Positions 53,101-57,094 of a DNA stretch of 64,000 bases are shown here, piece after piece. Origin of the DNA: Diphasiastrum complanatum (Eukaryota > Streptophyta > Lycopodiopsida > Lycopodiales > Lycopodiaceae); assembly GCA_029204225.1 (NCBI GenBank), contig CM055107.1:509942-573941 (forward strand). Direction: 5' to 3'. Numbering within the stretch: the first letter of the stretch is position 1; each line of letters begins with the position of its first letter. Below the pieces are notes generated by a model. That model saw nothing but the letters and a program-made list of their open reading frames with translations. It searched no databases and was not told where the DNA came from. The translations under genes and the position numbers were made by a program.

Positions 53101-55803
53101 GCCACATGTCTACTGGGCTCAATTGACATTTCCATTATACATGCCCAGAGGGGACTCATTCCTCTATCCTGACAATTTTTCTATAGATGAGTAAGTTTCT
53201 TTGAGTTCTGCTTCGACATCTATATATCAGAAAGATTAGTCAAGTTTTGCACCACTCACGAAAAAGTTGTAGTGGTTTAGATGAGATGTTTGGTTGTTAT
53301 GTGGTAGATCAGATCAGTATATTTCTTTAGATTCTACTTTGACATCTACAATTGAGATATTCACAGAGGAGACACAAGTATAGGTATCTATAGATGAGTC
53401 CTCGCAGATGAGACAGAAGAACATGTATCTACATATGTATCTTATTTGGAGCCATCTGGTCGATCCCAATCTCTGGCTTTACTATCTTTCGAGATGTTAC
53501 ATCTTCTCTTTCATCTTCTTGTTTGTCCATCATTTTTCTCTCTACCTTACATTCACAAATCTACTTTTGATACACTTGCCATTGTTCATACTCCATACAT
53601 TCTTTGTATTTACCTTTTGTTGACATACCTTTTGGTGATACATGCCACCTCAGACTACCTGTGTTTGTCAATGCTTACCTTCTTCTTTAGCGTTTGAAGG
53701 CAAAGAACTCTGTTTTGTGCTTATTATATGTCAATCTCACACCTCATCGACTGCTTCAGCCACAATTTCAATTTCATTTCTTGTGTTAATTTCTCCAGTT
53801 GAGGTTTCCTCCTCGTTGACGTATGTTCTATATATTCTCTCATCATTATCTGCTCCTATGATGGTCGTTCTGGTGTAGATGTTGCAACTTCCACATGATG
53901 GCTCTATTTGAAGCTCTCCTTTTACTTTTAATCTCAACTACTATGGATCCTTCCACAATTCTATAGAGTTTCTAGAAACTCGCATGTATTGAATGTTATT
54001 TCAACATATAGAACCGTTTACTCATGTTTTGGTCTTCACAGCCCTATTGGTATATATTGAGCTGAATGTTATATCTAAATGGTAATCACGGTTTAAAAGG
54101 CTGGCTTGGGCTATTACTTGGCATCCATGGTCCATACTTCGCAAATTTGAGCTAGTTCATTTATGCTACTGCTTGGTACACTTGTCTATCATGCTGGCTC
54201 GAAATGTATTTGTATTGTGCCATTTTTTGCAATCATGGGACATTGTTTCTATAAGACCGGCATGGTATCTTGTCTGAGGCAGCAAACTTCTTTTCACACT
54301 TTATAGTTTTGCTCTTCGTATTCATGTTTTTATTGTGCATGTTTGGTTTATCAGACTGGCATGGTAATTATTGGTTTGCATCGAAGTACTTATCTGATAT
54401 TGTAGTCATCTGGTTCATATTGATGTCTTTGGCATTCTTGGGCCGTTCATGTATTGCAATTAGTCAGCGACGCATGTATTCAAAATTGTTCTAGTTTTCT
54501 CGCTAATCTTGCAACATGTATATTTTTGAGGTTTCTTCTTTGCTATATTCATTTTGCCATATTGTCTGAATGTCAGGCTTCTTTGGTATGTGCATTTTGC
54601 CATATTCTTTATGTAGCAGCTGCAATACTTTCTATATACTGACACTGTTGAGGGGGGAGGGACATTGGCGTATTATTGGCGCCATCTTTGCCTCTTGGGC
54701 CCTTTTGTTATTTTTGACATTCGACCATATGGTTTTGGCACTAGGACCGTTCAATTATTATTATTGGTATCGATCAAGAGAATTGTCAATGATAGGAGTG
54801 TTGTTGAGCCCAAACCCCTGACTTGTAAGCCCTACCTCTAGTACGGGCCTCTATGACTTAAATAGGCCTAAGGCCTCGTCATTGATTGTTGGTTGTTGAG
54901 AGACTAGTTACTAGTATAAGAGCAGACCAGATCATTTTGGCAGGACACTAGCTTTCATTCAACTTGTTCCTATTAGAATTCTCATGAAGGTTGTCATTAC
55001 GCTGTTGTCTTCTCATATTGATTGTTGTACATCTGCATTATTCTCTCTATAATTTGTGTAGATGTTCTGGTCAAAATTGAATACGAACACCATTTTGGTG
55101 CTTGTTTTCATGTAAATTTCAATGCCTTTTTGCAAGTTGTGTGATAGTGGTAGAATCTTGAGAAATGATAATATTATTTTGGATTATAAGGTGTCCTAAA
55201 CAATGATTTATCAATTGATTTTGTAAAGTAATGCTTTGTTTCAAGTTCTGAGGTGGTGGTAGAATCATGAATCATCATAACAATATTTTGAATTGTAATG
55301 TGTCATGAAGAAGCGTTTTTGGTGCCATTGGACTTGCAGAAATTCAATAGTTGCAGGGGCTAATAGCTTGACATTGGGAAGGACTTGGCTATAAGTTCTG
55401 TATCTAAAAGGACTGAATCAGTCTATCTGCGATACACTAAAGATAGAATAACTGCACCTAACACCAAGGAAGAAGCACATAGCTTGATGCAGATGATTTT
55501 ATTAACCTGGTTGCAGGGAGTCATTTTATTTTCAGTACTGACCCCGTTGGTCTTGCTGCCTTTCTAACTGCTTTCTGCAGGATAACTCATCCAGGAATTG
55601 GTCTTCCAGAGAGTCTTGTGCAAGAAATGTATGAGCCGGAGTTATGGAGCACACAGGAAGGCTTAGGATTAGGAATGTGTCGAAAGCTTGTCAAACTTAT
55701 GAATGGGGATGTGCAATATGTTAGAGAATCTGGAAAAAGTTACTTTCTTATCAACTTTGAGCTTCCTTTGGTACATTGCGAAGATGCAGGACCTTCAAGA
55801 TGA
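14184..55803 (+). CDS. PHY: Phytochrome apoprotein, four coding exons (14184-16275, 16448-17264, 49649-49942, 55581-55803)
   Basis: Red/far-red photoreceptor binding a linear tetrapyrrole; made in the cytosol and imported into the nucleus after photoconversion (family knowledge). The four exons give 1141 aa, normal for plant phytochromes. Order: PAS about 70-190, GAF about 215-400 with PATDIP (284-289) and chromophore Cys337 in [13 protein letters not shown] domain to about 600 with the WGGAKH and MHPRSSF tongue, PAS1 about 625-740, PAS2 about 765-880, histidine-kinase-related domain about 900-1141. The start is chosen because MSSS followed by a Ser/Lys-rich N-terminus fits PHYA-type proteins and no better in-frame ATG lies upstream. 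Motifs such as [19 protein letters not shown] and [15 protein letters not shown] favour the PHYA/PHYC clade; PHYN or PHYO of gymnosperms is my best guess, not proven. No stop or frameshift is seen in any exon. Confidence 0.95.
14771..14797 (+). repeat. In-frame (TCT)n coding microsatellite
   Basis: Eight TCT codons and one TCA give nine serines between the PAS and GAF domains of the phytochrome. The tract sits in a loop where phytochromes vary in length. Confidence 0.9.
16276..16447 (+). other. Phytochrome intron 1 (172 bp)
   Basis: GTGAGT donor, T-rich stretch and TTGCAG acceptor. It is the only short intron of the gene, with no repeat inserted. Confidence 0.93.
16448..17264 (+). CDS. PHY: Phytochrome exon 2 (PAS1 end, PAS2, start of kinase-related domain)
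   Basis: Encodes residues 698 to about 970. It contains [20 protein letters not shown] and the PAS2 core with [13 protein letters not shown]. The exon ends in the conserved ESIEDG just before a GTAAGT donor at 17265. In the dimerisation/histidine-kinase-like part the segment [15 protein letters not shown] occupies the place of the bacterial H-box but has no phospho-acceptor histidine, as in other plant phytochromes. The phase at the 3' end is 2; joining to 49649 restores the frame. Confidence 0.95.
17375..17936 (+). mobile_element. LTR (562 bp) of a retrotransposon near the 5' end of intron 2
   Basis: Starts TGTCATGTGC and ends GCACATGACA, perfect 10-bp terminal inverted repeats of TG..CA form. 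TATAAATAGC at 17591-17600 is a plausible U3 promoter. A primer-binding site follows two bases later. No second LTR of this sequence is seen in the window, so the element is truncated. Confidence 0.75.
17939..17952 (+). promoter_or_regulatory. Primer-binding site, initiator tRNA-Met type
   Basis: TTTGGTATTAGAGC just inside the LTR end differs by one C-to-T change from TGGTATCAGAGC, the site used by many plant LTR elements. Confidence 0.7.
17953..18673. other. Element interior without recognisable coding sequence
   Basis: T-rich leader-like DNA. Two copies of a 26-bp unit containing CCCTAACCCTAACTACCATT occur at about 18535-18585. Confidence 0.45.
18674..19198 (-). CDS. Unrecognised 174-aa ORF, antisense within intron 2
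   Basis: Complete frame with ATG at 19198 and stop at 18674. Residues about 23-52 ([20 protein letters not shown] and following) form one hydrophobic, probably membrane-spanning segment after a short polar N-terminus. The remainder is polar and acidic ([20 protein letters not shown]). I do not recognise a family. The uninterrupted frame amid decayed repeats suggests a captured gene exon or a young element gene, but chance is possible. It lies divergently, about 330 bp from the LINE ORF1 start. Confidence 0.35.
   Translation of the reverse strand: MEDSITLRINRLQASLELSRNLMMKLLTGVVFACVFLDCLLFVIVCLGAVFHQIPGVNSRMVGIATDKASIRSDNDWFVSAVVHQETSIVARGDSAEKKNIVSGSGLKIFASTENAYILEDSCAKSSLLIRSNKLESPLDSLLDLEMIVIEDGTRGLEAMVHSMLDDIRERGAR
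19453..19523 (+). repeat. (TC)n microsatellite, 71 bp, at the 5' end of a LINE
   Basis: TC run ending four bases before the ATG at 19527. Confidence 0.95.
19527..20434 (+). pseudogene. LINE ORF1-like remnant (Ser/Pro-rich N-terminus, coiled coil)
   Basis: The frame beginning [12 protein letters not shown] at 19527 runs to a stop at 19709 and is followed by imperfect 30-bp repeats (CCTCCCCCTCCCTCGCTGA type) and a run of nine Cs near 19790. The frame then shifts to 19874-20434, with a serine-rich stretch and a heptad-like coiled coil ([20 protein letters not shown]) ending in [10 protein letters not shown]. Retroelement ORF1 proteins often have a coiled coil, but no RRM or zinc knuckle remains. 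Assignment rests mainly on the endonuclease that follows. Confidence 0.5.
20435..21535 (+). pseudogene. LINE ORF2 remnant: endonuclease/exonuclease/phosphatase domain
   Basis: The frame 20457-21287 shows [10 protein letters not shown], the metal-site motif [21 protein letters not shown] and [10 protein letters not shown], the order seen in APE-like endonucleases of non-LTR retrotransposons. The N-terminal quarter of the domain is missing. After a stop and a frame change, 21285-21535 encodes the ORF2 linker with FWREF and W..YA..LY spacing before RT. The RT is absent because an LTR begins at 21542. A 19-bp direct repeat (ATATTGGCTTGGATAGA..) at 20405-20465 marks the ORF1/ORF2 junction and suggests a deletion there. 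Confidence 0.7.
21542..21894 (-). mobile_element. LTR (353 bp), minus orientation, truncating the LINE
   Basis: On the minus strand it begins TGTTATGGCC and ends TTGCTTCA, with CTATATAAGG as TATA. About 97% identical to the plus-strand LTR at 27675-28024, the differences being mostly transitions. Flanks GCCAG and ATACT do not match, so no target-site duplication remains. Confidence 0.85.
21895..22361 (-). pseudogene. Chimeric gypsy fragment: integrase end fused to protease end
   Basis: 22030-22361 is close to the integrase part of element F (42090-42440 region; [25 protein letters not shown]). At about 22030 it jumps to a protease-like segment ([18 protein letters not shown]) that runs into the LTR. 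Protease should precede integrase by about 2 kb, so this is a rearranged remnant. No function expected. Confidence 0.75.
22362..27674 (+). mobile_element. Probable interior of an old LTR element, no recognisable domain
   Basis: AT-rich, stop-rich DNA on both strands. The right end is a polypurine tract (TTTAAGGAGGGAAGAA, ending 27674) immediately before the LTR at 27675, so at least the right part is plus-strand element interior. Short frames such as 24993-25265 and 23361-23588 match no family I know. The left limit is unclear. Confidence 0.45.
27675..28024 (+). mobile_element. 3' LTR (350 bp), plus orientation
   Basis: TGTTATGGCC to TTGCTTCA, preceded by a polypurine tract, with CTATATAAGG near 27950. 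Inverted partner at 21542-21894. Confidence 0.85.
28025..30748. other. Pyrimidine-rich repeat region without recognisable gene
   Basis: The long frame 28960-29940 (326 codons) is an artefact of T-rich sequence: its product is hydrophobic and low in complexity. The region carries diverged copies of a short motif (separate entry). 30200-30748 holds nothing identifiable before the gag remnant of element A. Confidence 0.5.
28598..29930 (+). repeat. Dispersed degenerate ~30-bp motif, at least five copies
   Basis: Consensus resembles TTGGCATTCCTGGTT then TTCCATATTGCTTGG. Copies at 28598-28628, 28681-28709, 28909-28937, 29553-29570 (partial), 29861-29880 (partial) and 29900-29930. Spacing is irregular. 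Confidence 0.6.
30749..34009 (+). pseudogene. Ty3/gypsy chromovirus copy A, gag-pol remnant
   Basis: In order: end of gag with a CCHC knuckle ([14 protein letters not shown], about 30930-30970), protease ([12 protein letters not shown], about 31155), RT from 31800 ([25 protein letters not shown]) with stops and frameshifts, a remnant of RNase H (FLVETDAS, about 32650), integrase 32880-33700 and a C-terminal chromodomain-like end ([16 protein letters not shown], 33920-33980). Compared with copy B, the integrase zinc-finger half and the segment before SDRDSKF are deleted. N-terminal gag and the 5' LTR are not found. Non-functional. Confidence 0.85.
34010..34315 (+). mobile_element. 3' LTR of gypsy copy A (interrupted)
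   Basis: Follows a GGGGGAGGGAA polypurine tract and starts TGTTATATAC. Matches the LTR of copy B at 47045 up to GTATGGGAC. Carries CACGTG at 34096-34101, 34119-34124 and 34233-34238 and a CTATATAG TATA-like box. Confidence 0.85.
34316..34641. mobile_element. Mosaic of copia fragments inside the copy A LTR
   Basis: 34316-34385 in reverse complement reads like a copia integrase segment ([19 protein letters not shown]). 34405-34535 on the plus strand resembles the copia integrase C-terminal part ([26 protein letters not shown]). At 34598-34641 the copy A LTR resumes (TGCGTCAACCTTCAAGGCAA, as at 47469). About 119 bp of LTR present in copy B are replaced. Confidence 0.55.
34642..36505 (-). pseudogene. 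Ty1/copia remnant D, gag end to RT, minus strand
   Basis: Read right to left: CCHC-like knuckle about 36490-36440, protease start [12 protein letters not shown] (about 36310; the usual DSGASSH is altered), GAG-pre-integrase with [15 protein letters not shown] (36218-35817), integrase with [10 protein letters not shown] and [14 protein letters not shown] (35807-35526), integrase C-terminal part with [17 protein letters not shown] (35277-35020), and RT start [20 protein letters not shown] (34830-34650). RT stops after [10 protein letters not shown], so the catalytic half and RNase H are missing. Several frame breaks. No LTR seen. Confidence 0.82.
36511..36741 (+). pseudogene. Gypsy copy B, integrase N-terminal fragment (left of nested element C)
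   Basis: Closely matches copy A from GTCTCGCAAAGAGAAG onward, but keeps the HHCC zinc-finger region ([14 protein letters not shown]-type) that A has lost. It is cut at 36741 by element C. The reading frame stays open across the insertion site and resumes at 40494. Confidence 0.85.
36742..37421 (+). mobile_element. 5' LTR of element C (680 bp)
   Basis: TG..CA ends (TGTTACAGC to GTCTGACA). Carries a 75-bp tandem duplication in U3 (36968-37042 and 37043-37119) with a CACGTG at 36986-36991. A TATA-like ATATAAATAAAG lies near 36850. Confidence 0.85.
37424..37435 (+). promoter_or_regulatory. Primer-binding site of element C (initiator tRNA-Met)
   Basis: TGGTATCAGAGC, exact, two bases inside the LTR end. 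Confidence 0.9.
37886..40195 (+). pseudogene. Element C gag-pol remnant
   Basis: Gag start [20 protein letters not shown] at 37886, soon frameshifted. Protease 38329-38799 with [19 protein letters not shown] (DTG active site kept). RT from about 38990 ([30 protein letters not shown]) then stops; the catalytic box is altered to SFVDD near 39430. RNase H about 39840-40130 ([22 protein letters not shown]). The chain ends at VADALSR before 40195 and no integrase follows. Non-autonomous. Confidence 0.85.
40423..40488 (+). mobile_element. 3' LTR remnant of element C
   Basis: Matches the 5' LTR from CCATGTTTCATCCTCTCTGA to GGGGTTGA, then jumps to the terminal CA. The 5' LTR has about 55 bp between GGGGTTGA and the end GTCTGACA. 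The shared TGA at both breakpoints fits a microhomology deletion. The upstream part of this LTR is also gone. Confidence 0.8.
40494..41328 (+). pseudogene. Gypsy copy B, integrase core fragment (between nested elements C and F)
   Basis: Continues the zinc finger ([15 protein letters not shown]) and the core with [16 protein letters not shown], a SDRDSK segment and [10 protein letters not shown]-type residues, then [15 protein letters not shown]. It contains the ~120 bp that copy A lost. Two frame breaks. Ends at 41328 in TACGG, the duplication flanking element F. Confidence 0.85.
41329..41673 (-). mobile_element. 3' LTR of element F (345 bp)
   Basis: Same ends as the 5' LTR; lacks 13 bp near 41492. 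Preceded on the minus strand by the polypurine tract AAGGGGGAGGGAG (41674-41686). Inverted repeat with CACGTG at 41456-41480. Confidence 0.92.
41685..44084 (-). pseudogene. Element F pol remnant: RT tail, RNase H, integrase, chromodomain
   Basis: Begins in the RT C-terminal part ([10 protein letters not shown], about 44050) because the catalytic RT including the YxDD region is deleted. RNase H and integrase zinc finger are in frame at 43695-42703 ([64 protein letters not shown]). Integrase core at 42580-42257 ([26 protein letters not shown]). C-terminal parts at 42211-41903 and the chromodomain at 41879-41685 ([16 protein letters not shown]). One frameshift and one stop are visible in integrase. 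Confidence 0.88.
44085..45620 (-). CDS. Element F gag-protease ORF (511 aa)
   Basis: Retrotransposon capsid protein with fused protease, intact over 511 codons from ATG at 45620. Residues about 35-75 are acidic and helical. The capsid domain spans about 120-280 ([50 protein letters not shown]). A Lys-rich stretch precedes an imperfect zinc knuckle ([16 protein letters not shown], first CxxC incomplete). Protease motif [14 protein letters not shown] is near residue 435. The chain runs into RT-derived sequence out of frame after FQIMHLDR, so the last residues (TKRGRSI) are a deletion artefact. Confidence 0.85.
   Translation of the reverse strand: MTTPQGPDQPQERGFDELQTEALAYRKGKEPMEVEEQEQEQFAEELDELVTKEQFFQLVTEVDELKLALANFKSSVDDSFADLKSLILSSTKGSLPSTSQLSPSPLPSVSGETLRSHPSVFKDLKPPTFNGEEKDRNADILQTFLSKWKNIHALKQTPDHLQAIEASLSLGPMAYKWWLNLQETGQTPRSWKAFERAFLREFLPENELDRAWEAWERTVMDKSLIQYISQYREAILKIKNMDDYQKFRGFVRGLKDEYKVEVQRNSPTTLEQALRYAQIYDDSVGRKKARQQPLSEQPSQKDFQFKRKFLKRKKEDKFKSEAPQKRPSLIQPLKPDDFEKAKQERLCFVGKGHTVRQCPKGPFTKKDKKDKKQVHLVQTVCFPSDSAASEIKVYHEDHEHCCQLTSAMLARPFSFGPHDLVCMHGKVGNQSVRVMVDDGATHNFINHTLVKKLKLPEVPSQHRYIVSLAKGEDKKIWETMVSKLNLGIQGYQDEINFQIMHLDRTKRGRSI
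46378..46389 (-). promoter_or_regulatory. Primer-binding site of element F (initiator tRNA-Met)
   Basis: Minus strand TGGTATCAGAGC, exact, one base inside the 5' LTR. Confidence 0.92.
46391..46747 (-). mobile_element. 5' LTR of element F (357 bp)
   Basis: Minus strand TGTTACGAGC to ..ACTACA. Contains the inverted repeat CGGCCACGT / ACGTGGCCG (46518-46542) with a CACGTG core. Confidence 0.92.
46753..47044 (+). pseudogene. Gypsy copy B, integrase C-terminus and chromodomain (right of element F)
   Basis: Resumes exactly where 41323 leaves off once one TACGG is removed. Encodes [20 protein letters not shown] and [20 protein letters not shown], parallel to copy A at 33740-33981. Ends in the polypurine tract before the LTR. 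Confidence 0.87.
47045..47530 (+). mobile_element. 3' LTR of gypsy copy B (right end uncertain)
   Basis: Starts TGTTATGTACC after GGGGGAGGGAG. Matches the copy A LTR for about 300 bp and again around 47469-47509. CACGTG at 47154-47159 and a CTATATAG box are kept. No clear CA end or duplication was found. Confidence 0.75.
47531..49648. other. 3' part of intron 2 without recognisable gene
   Basis: An 18-T run at 47738-47755. Frames at 48036-48281 and 48735-49010 match nothing I know. Ends in the GATGCAG acceptor of exon 3. Confidence 0.5.
49649..49942 (+). CDS. PHY: Phytochrome exon 3 (kinase-related domain, N-box region)
   Basis: Begins in phase with exon 2 and encodes a [11 protein letters not shown] start, as at the same place in PHYA/PHYC proteins, then [20 protein letters not shown] and RFTPPSEGW. 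This corresponds to the N-box side of the ATPase-like fold. It ends at LEIR, before a GTGCAG donor that is weaker than the others. The open frame runs on to 49979 but the residues after LEIR no longer match the family. Confidence 0.93.
50060..50116 (+). repeat. (CT)n microsatellite in intron 3, 57 bp
   Basis: Uninterrupted CT run 118 bp after the exon 3 donor. Confidence 0.97.
51751..52313. mobile_element. MITE, hAT-like, 563 bp, with 8-bp TSD GTTTAAAA
   Basis: Terminal inverted repeats CATAGATGCCCAG (51751-51763) and CTGGGCATCTATG (52301-52313) are perfect. They are flanked by GTTTAAAA on both sides (51743-51750 and 52314-52321). Subterminal 20-bp palindromes centred on GAAACGCGTTTC lie at 52240-52259 and 52278-52297. 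There is no transposase coding. An 8-bp duplication is typical of the hAT superfamily. Confidence 0.88.
51971..52011 (+). other. G-rich tract with four G-runs (possible G-quadruplex or hairpin)
   Basis: Runs of 5, 6, 6 and 3 G separated by TTT and a CGGTAGCCCCCC segment. The CCCCCC can pair with the second G-run instead. Inside the MITE. Confidence 0.5.
52749..53200 (+). pseudogene. LINE ORF2 3'-part fragment (tentative)
   Basis: The frame at 52821-53069 reads [20 protein letters not shown], then [20 protein letters not shown] and [17 protein letters not shown]. This resembles the segment after the RT of plant LINEs (YGVEVW.., lQ..ml...KpSTPh.iiLaE.g..Pie). Not enough is left for certainty. 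Confidence 0.4.
54643..55100 (+). other. Possible polypurine tract and LTR fragment in intron 3
   Basis: TTGAGGGGGGAGGGACAT at about 54649-54666 looks like a polypurine tract, followed by TGGCGTATTATTGGCGCC. No second LTR or duplication was found. Two diverged ~116-bp units follow at about 55130-55310. Confidence 0.3.
55581..55803 (+). CDS. PHY: Phytochrome exon 4 (C-terminal G-box and stop)
   Basis: Continues exon 3 in phase 2 with [18 protein letters not shown], then [20 protein letters not shown] and YLINFELPL-type end residues (here [10 protein letters not shown]). It ends with a TGA at 55801-55803. The GLGLG motif corresponds to the G2 box of histidine-kinase ATPase domains. The last residues ([10 protein letters not shown]) are not conserved in the family, as is usual at phytochrome C-termini. 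Confidence 0.95.
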
Positions 55804-56294
55804 ACAATCTTGAATATTCTATTCAGATTACAATTCCGTGAACGAGTTTCACGCTTCGCAGAGATCTTCTAAGGTCACTTGAACATAGTGCTCTCCTGTC
55901 ATTTGCTCTTAATAACAGTTTTTCTTCTGTGTCCTCTTTTGTATGGGCGGCTGATTGGAGTCCAGAACTCCTTGACCAACATGCCACTCATTGGAGGATG
56001 CTCTTGGTATCAGTTACAGCTGATTGATTCACCCAAGTTTCATTGTAGGCAAATCAAATTTTTGATTGAAGATCATTCTGTAAGTGATTGTTAGATGGAT
56101 ACATCGTGGGGCAAAAACAGAGTCCCAGTCCTGTCCTAACAGTCCACTACTGTGTGAAGTCTAGCTTCGGGGCTCGGTATTTTTGCAGCTTGTAACGTAG
56201 TGAACTTGGAAGACATGTGTCAAACACCTAAGAATGTGCCTTGTATACCAGTTTCTGTAAACTAAGGAAATTTTGCTATTTAGTTTTTTTTCAG
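55804..56294 (+). other. Phytochrome 3' flanking region / presumed 3' UTR
   Basis: No AATAAA within 400 bp of the stop that I can fix with confidence. No coding sequence of known family. Confidence 0.45.
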
Positions 56295-56403
56295 AAATTG
56301 CATAAATATTTTTTCTCTCTTGCATTTGCATAAGCTTTTCCAGTCTTCAAGGTTGAATCTTGATATTAGTCTAGCCGTAGATGCTGATCAATTCACTGTG
56401 CAG
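56295..56403 (+). other. Exon-like segment bounded by strong splice sites
   Basis: Acceptor TTTTTTTTCAG ends at 56294 and a consensus donor CAG|GTAAGT begins at 56404. Between them a frame is open (NLDISLAVDADQFTVQ). It may be a 3' UTR exon of the phytochrome, an exon of another transcript, or coincidence. Confidence 0.25.
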
Positions 56404-56935
56404 GTAAGTCATTTTTGTGTTGTGAGCATGCTAGACGTCAAAAAAGATATGCAGAACCCACTCTCAAGAAAATTATGGTCCTATACAAGTAAGCCATTCA
56501 GCTGCAGCCTCCATACATTGGTAAAATGCCCTTTAATCTTGATTCCTGCAAAATGTGTTTGGCAAATATGCAGATTAAAGTTGTCTTAGCTACGGACTTC
56601 AACTTGGGGTTGGTTGGAAGAGTCACAAAGAAGTACTAGAGGCAGCGAAAAGACAAGTACAGTTCCTGCACTTGTGTCCTAGCTTCTAATAAGACGATAA
56701 TATGTTTCCCATGCTGTTTCTCCGAGTCTATTTTGAAATTGCTCTTTAGTGCACATGGCAGCGACCCTTCAAACTTTCAAGAGGAAGATGCTCCTAACTG
56801 AGAACTTAGATAGAAGTCACTGGAAGCAGTAGGGGCGTGAGTTCTTACAAGAATTGAATTGGATGGAGGTAATCCATGCTTCAAGGCATATAAAAACAAA
56901 CGGGCCATTGGGAAGAGGAGAGCAAGCTAGTGGGT

Positions 56936-57094
56936 ATGGCAGGATCGAAGGAGATGAAGCGACAGGAGCATGAAGTAGTGGGAAAGGGAACAAAAAAAAA
57001 AGCTAACCACCCTACGAAGAAGAGGGGCAAGTGCCTACTGAAGGATCTAGAAAAGGCCTTTTACATCTGGAAGAATGTGTCTAGAAACTCTTGA
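56936..57094 (+). CDS. Small basic ORF (52 aa), unassigned
   Basis: ATG 56936, TGA 57092-57094. Lys/Arg-rich first half (KGTKKKANHPTKKRGK) and a C-terminal part CLLKDLEKAFYIWKNVSRNS. It lies 1.1 kb downstream of the phytochrome stop. The K[DE]..x..FYI..xV spacing distantly recalls DVL/ROT4 small peptides, but the conserved Cys and Trp are missing, so this is not claimed. Confidence 0.2.
   Translation: MAGSKEMKRQEHEVVGKGTKKKANHPTKKRGKCLLKDLEKAFYIWKNVSRNS

Larger units (their letters stand above)
49943..55580 (+). other. Phytochrome intron 3 (5,638 bp)
   Basis: GTGCAG donor and TTTCTGCAG acceptor. It contains a (TC)n tract, a MITE with target-site duplication, a LINE-like fragment and a possible polypurine tract, listed separately. 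The stretches 50117-51750 and 53200-54640 contain nothing else I can identify. Confidence 0.88.
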
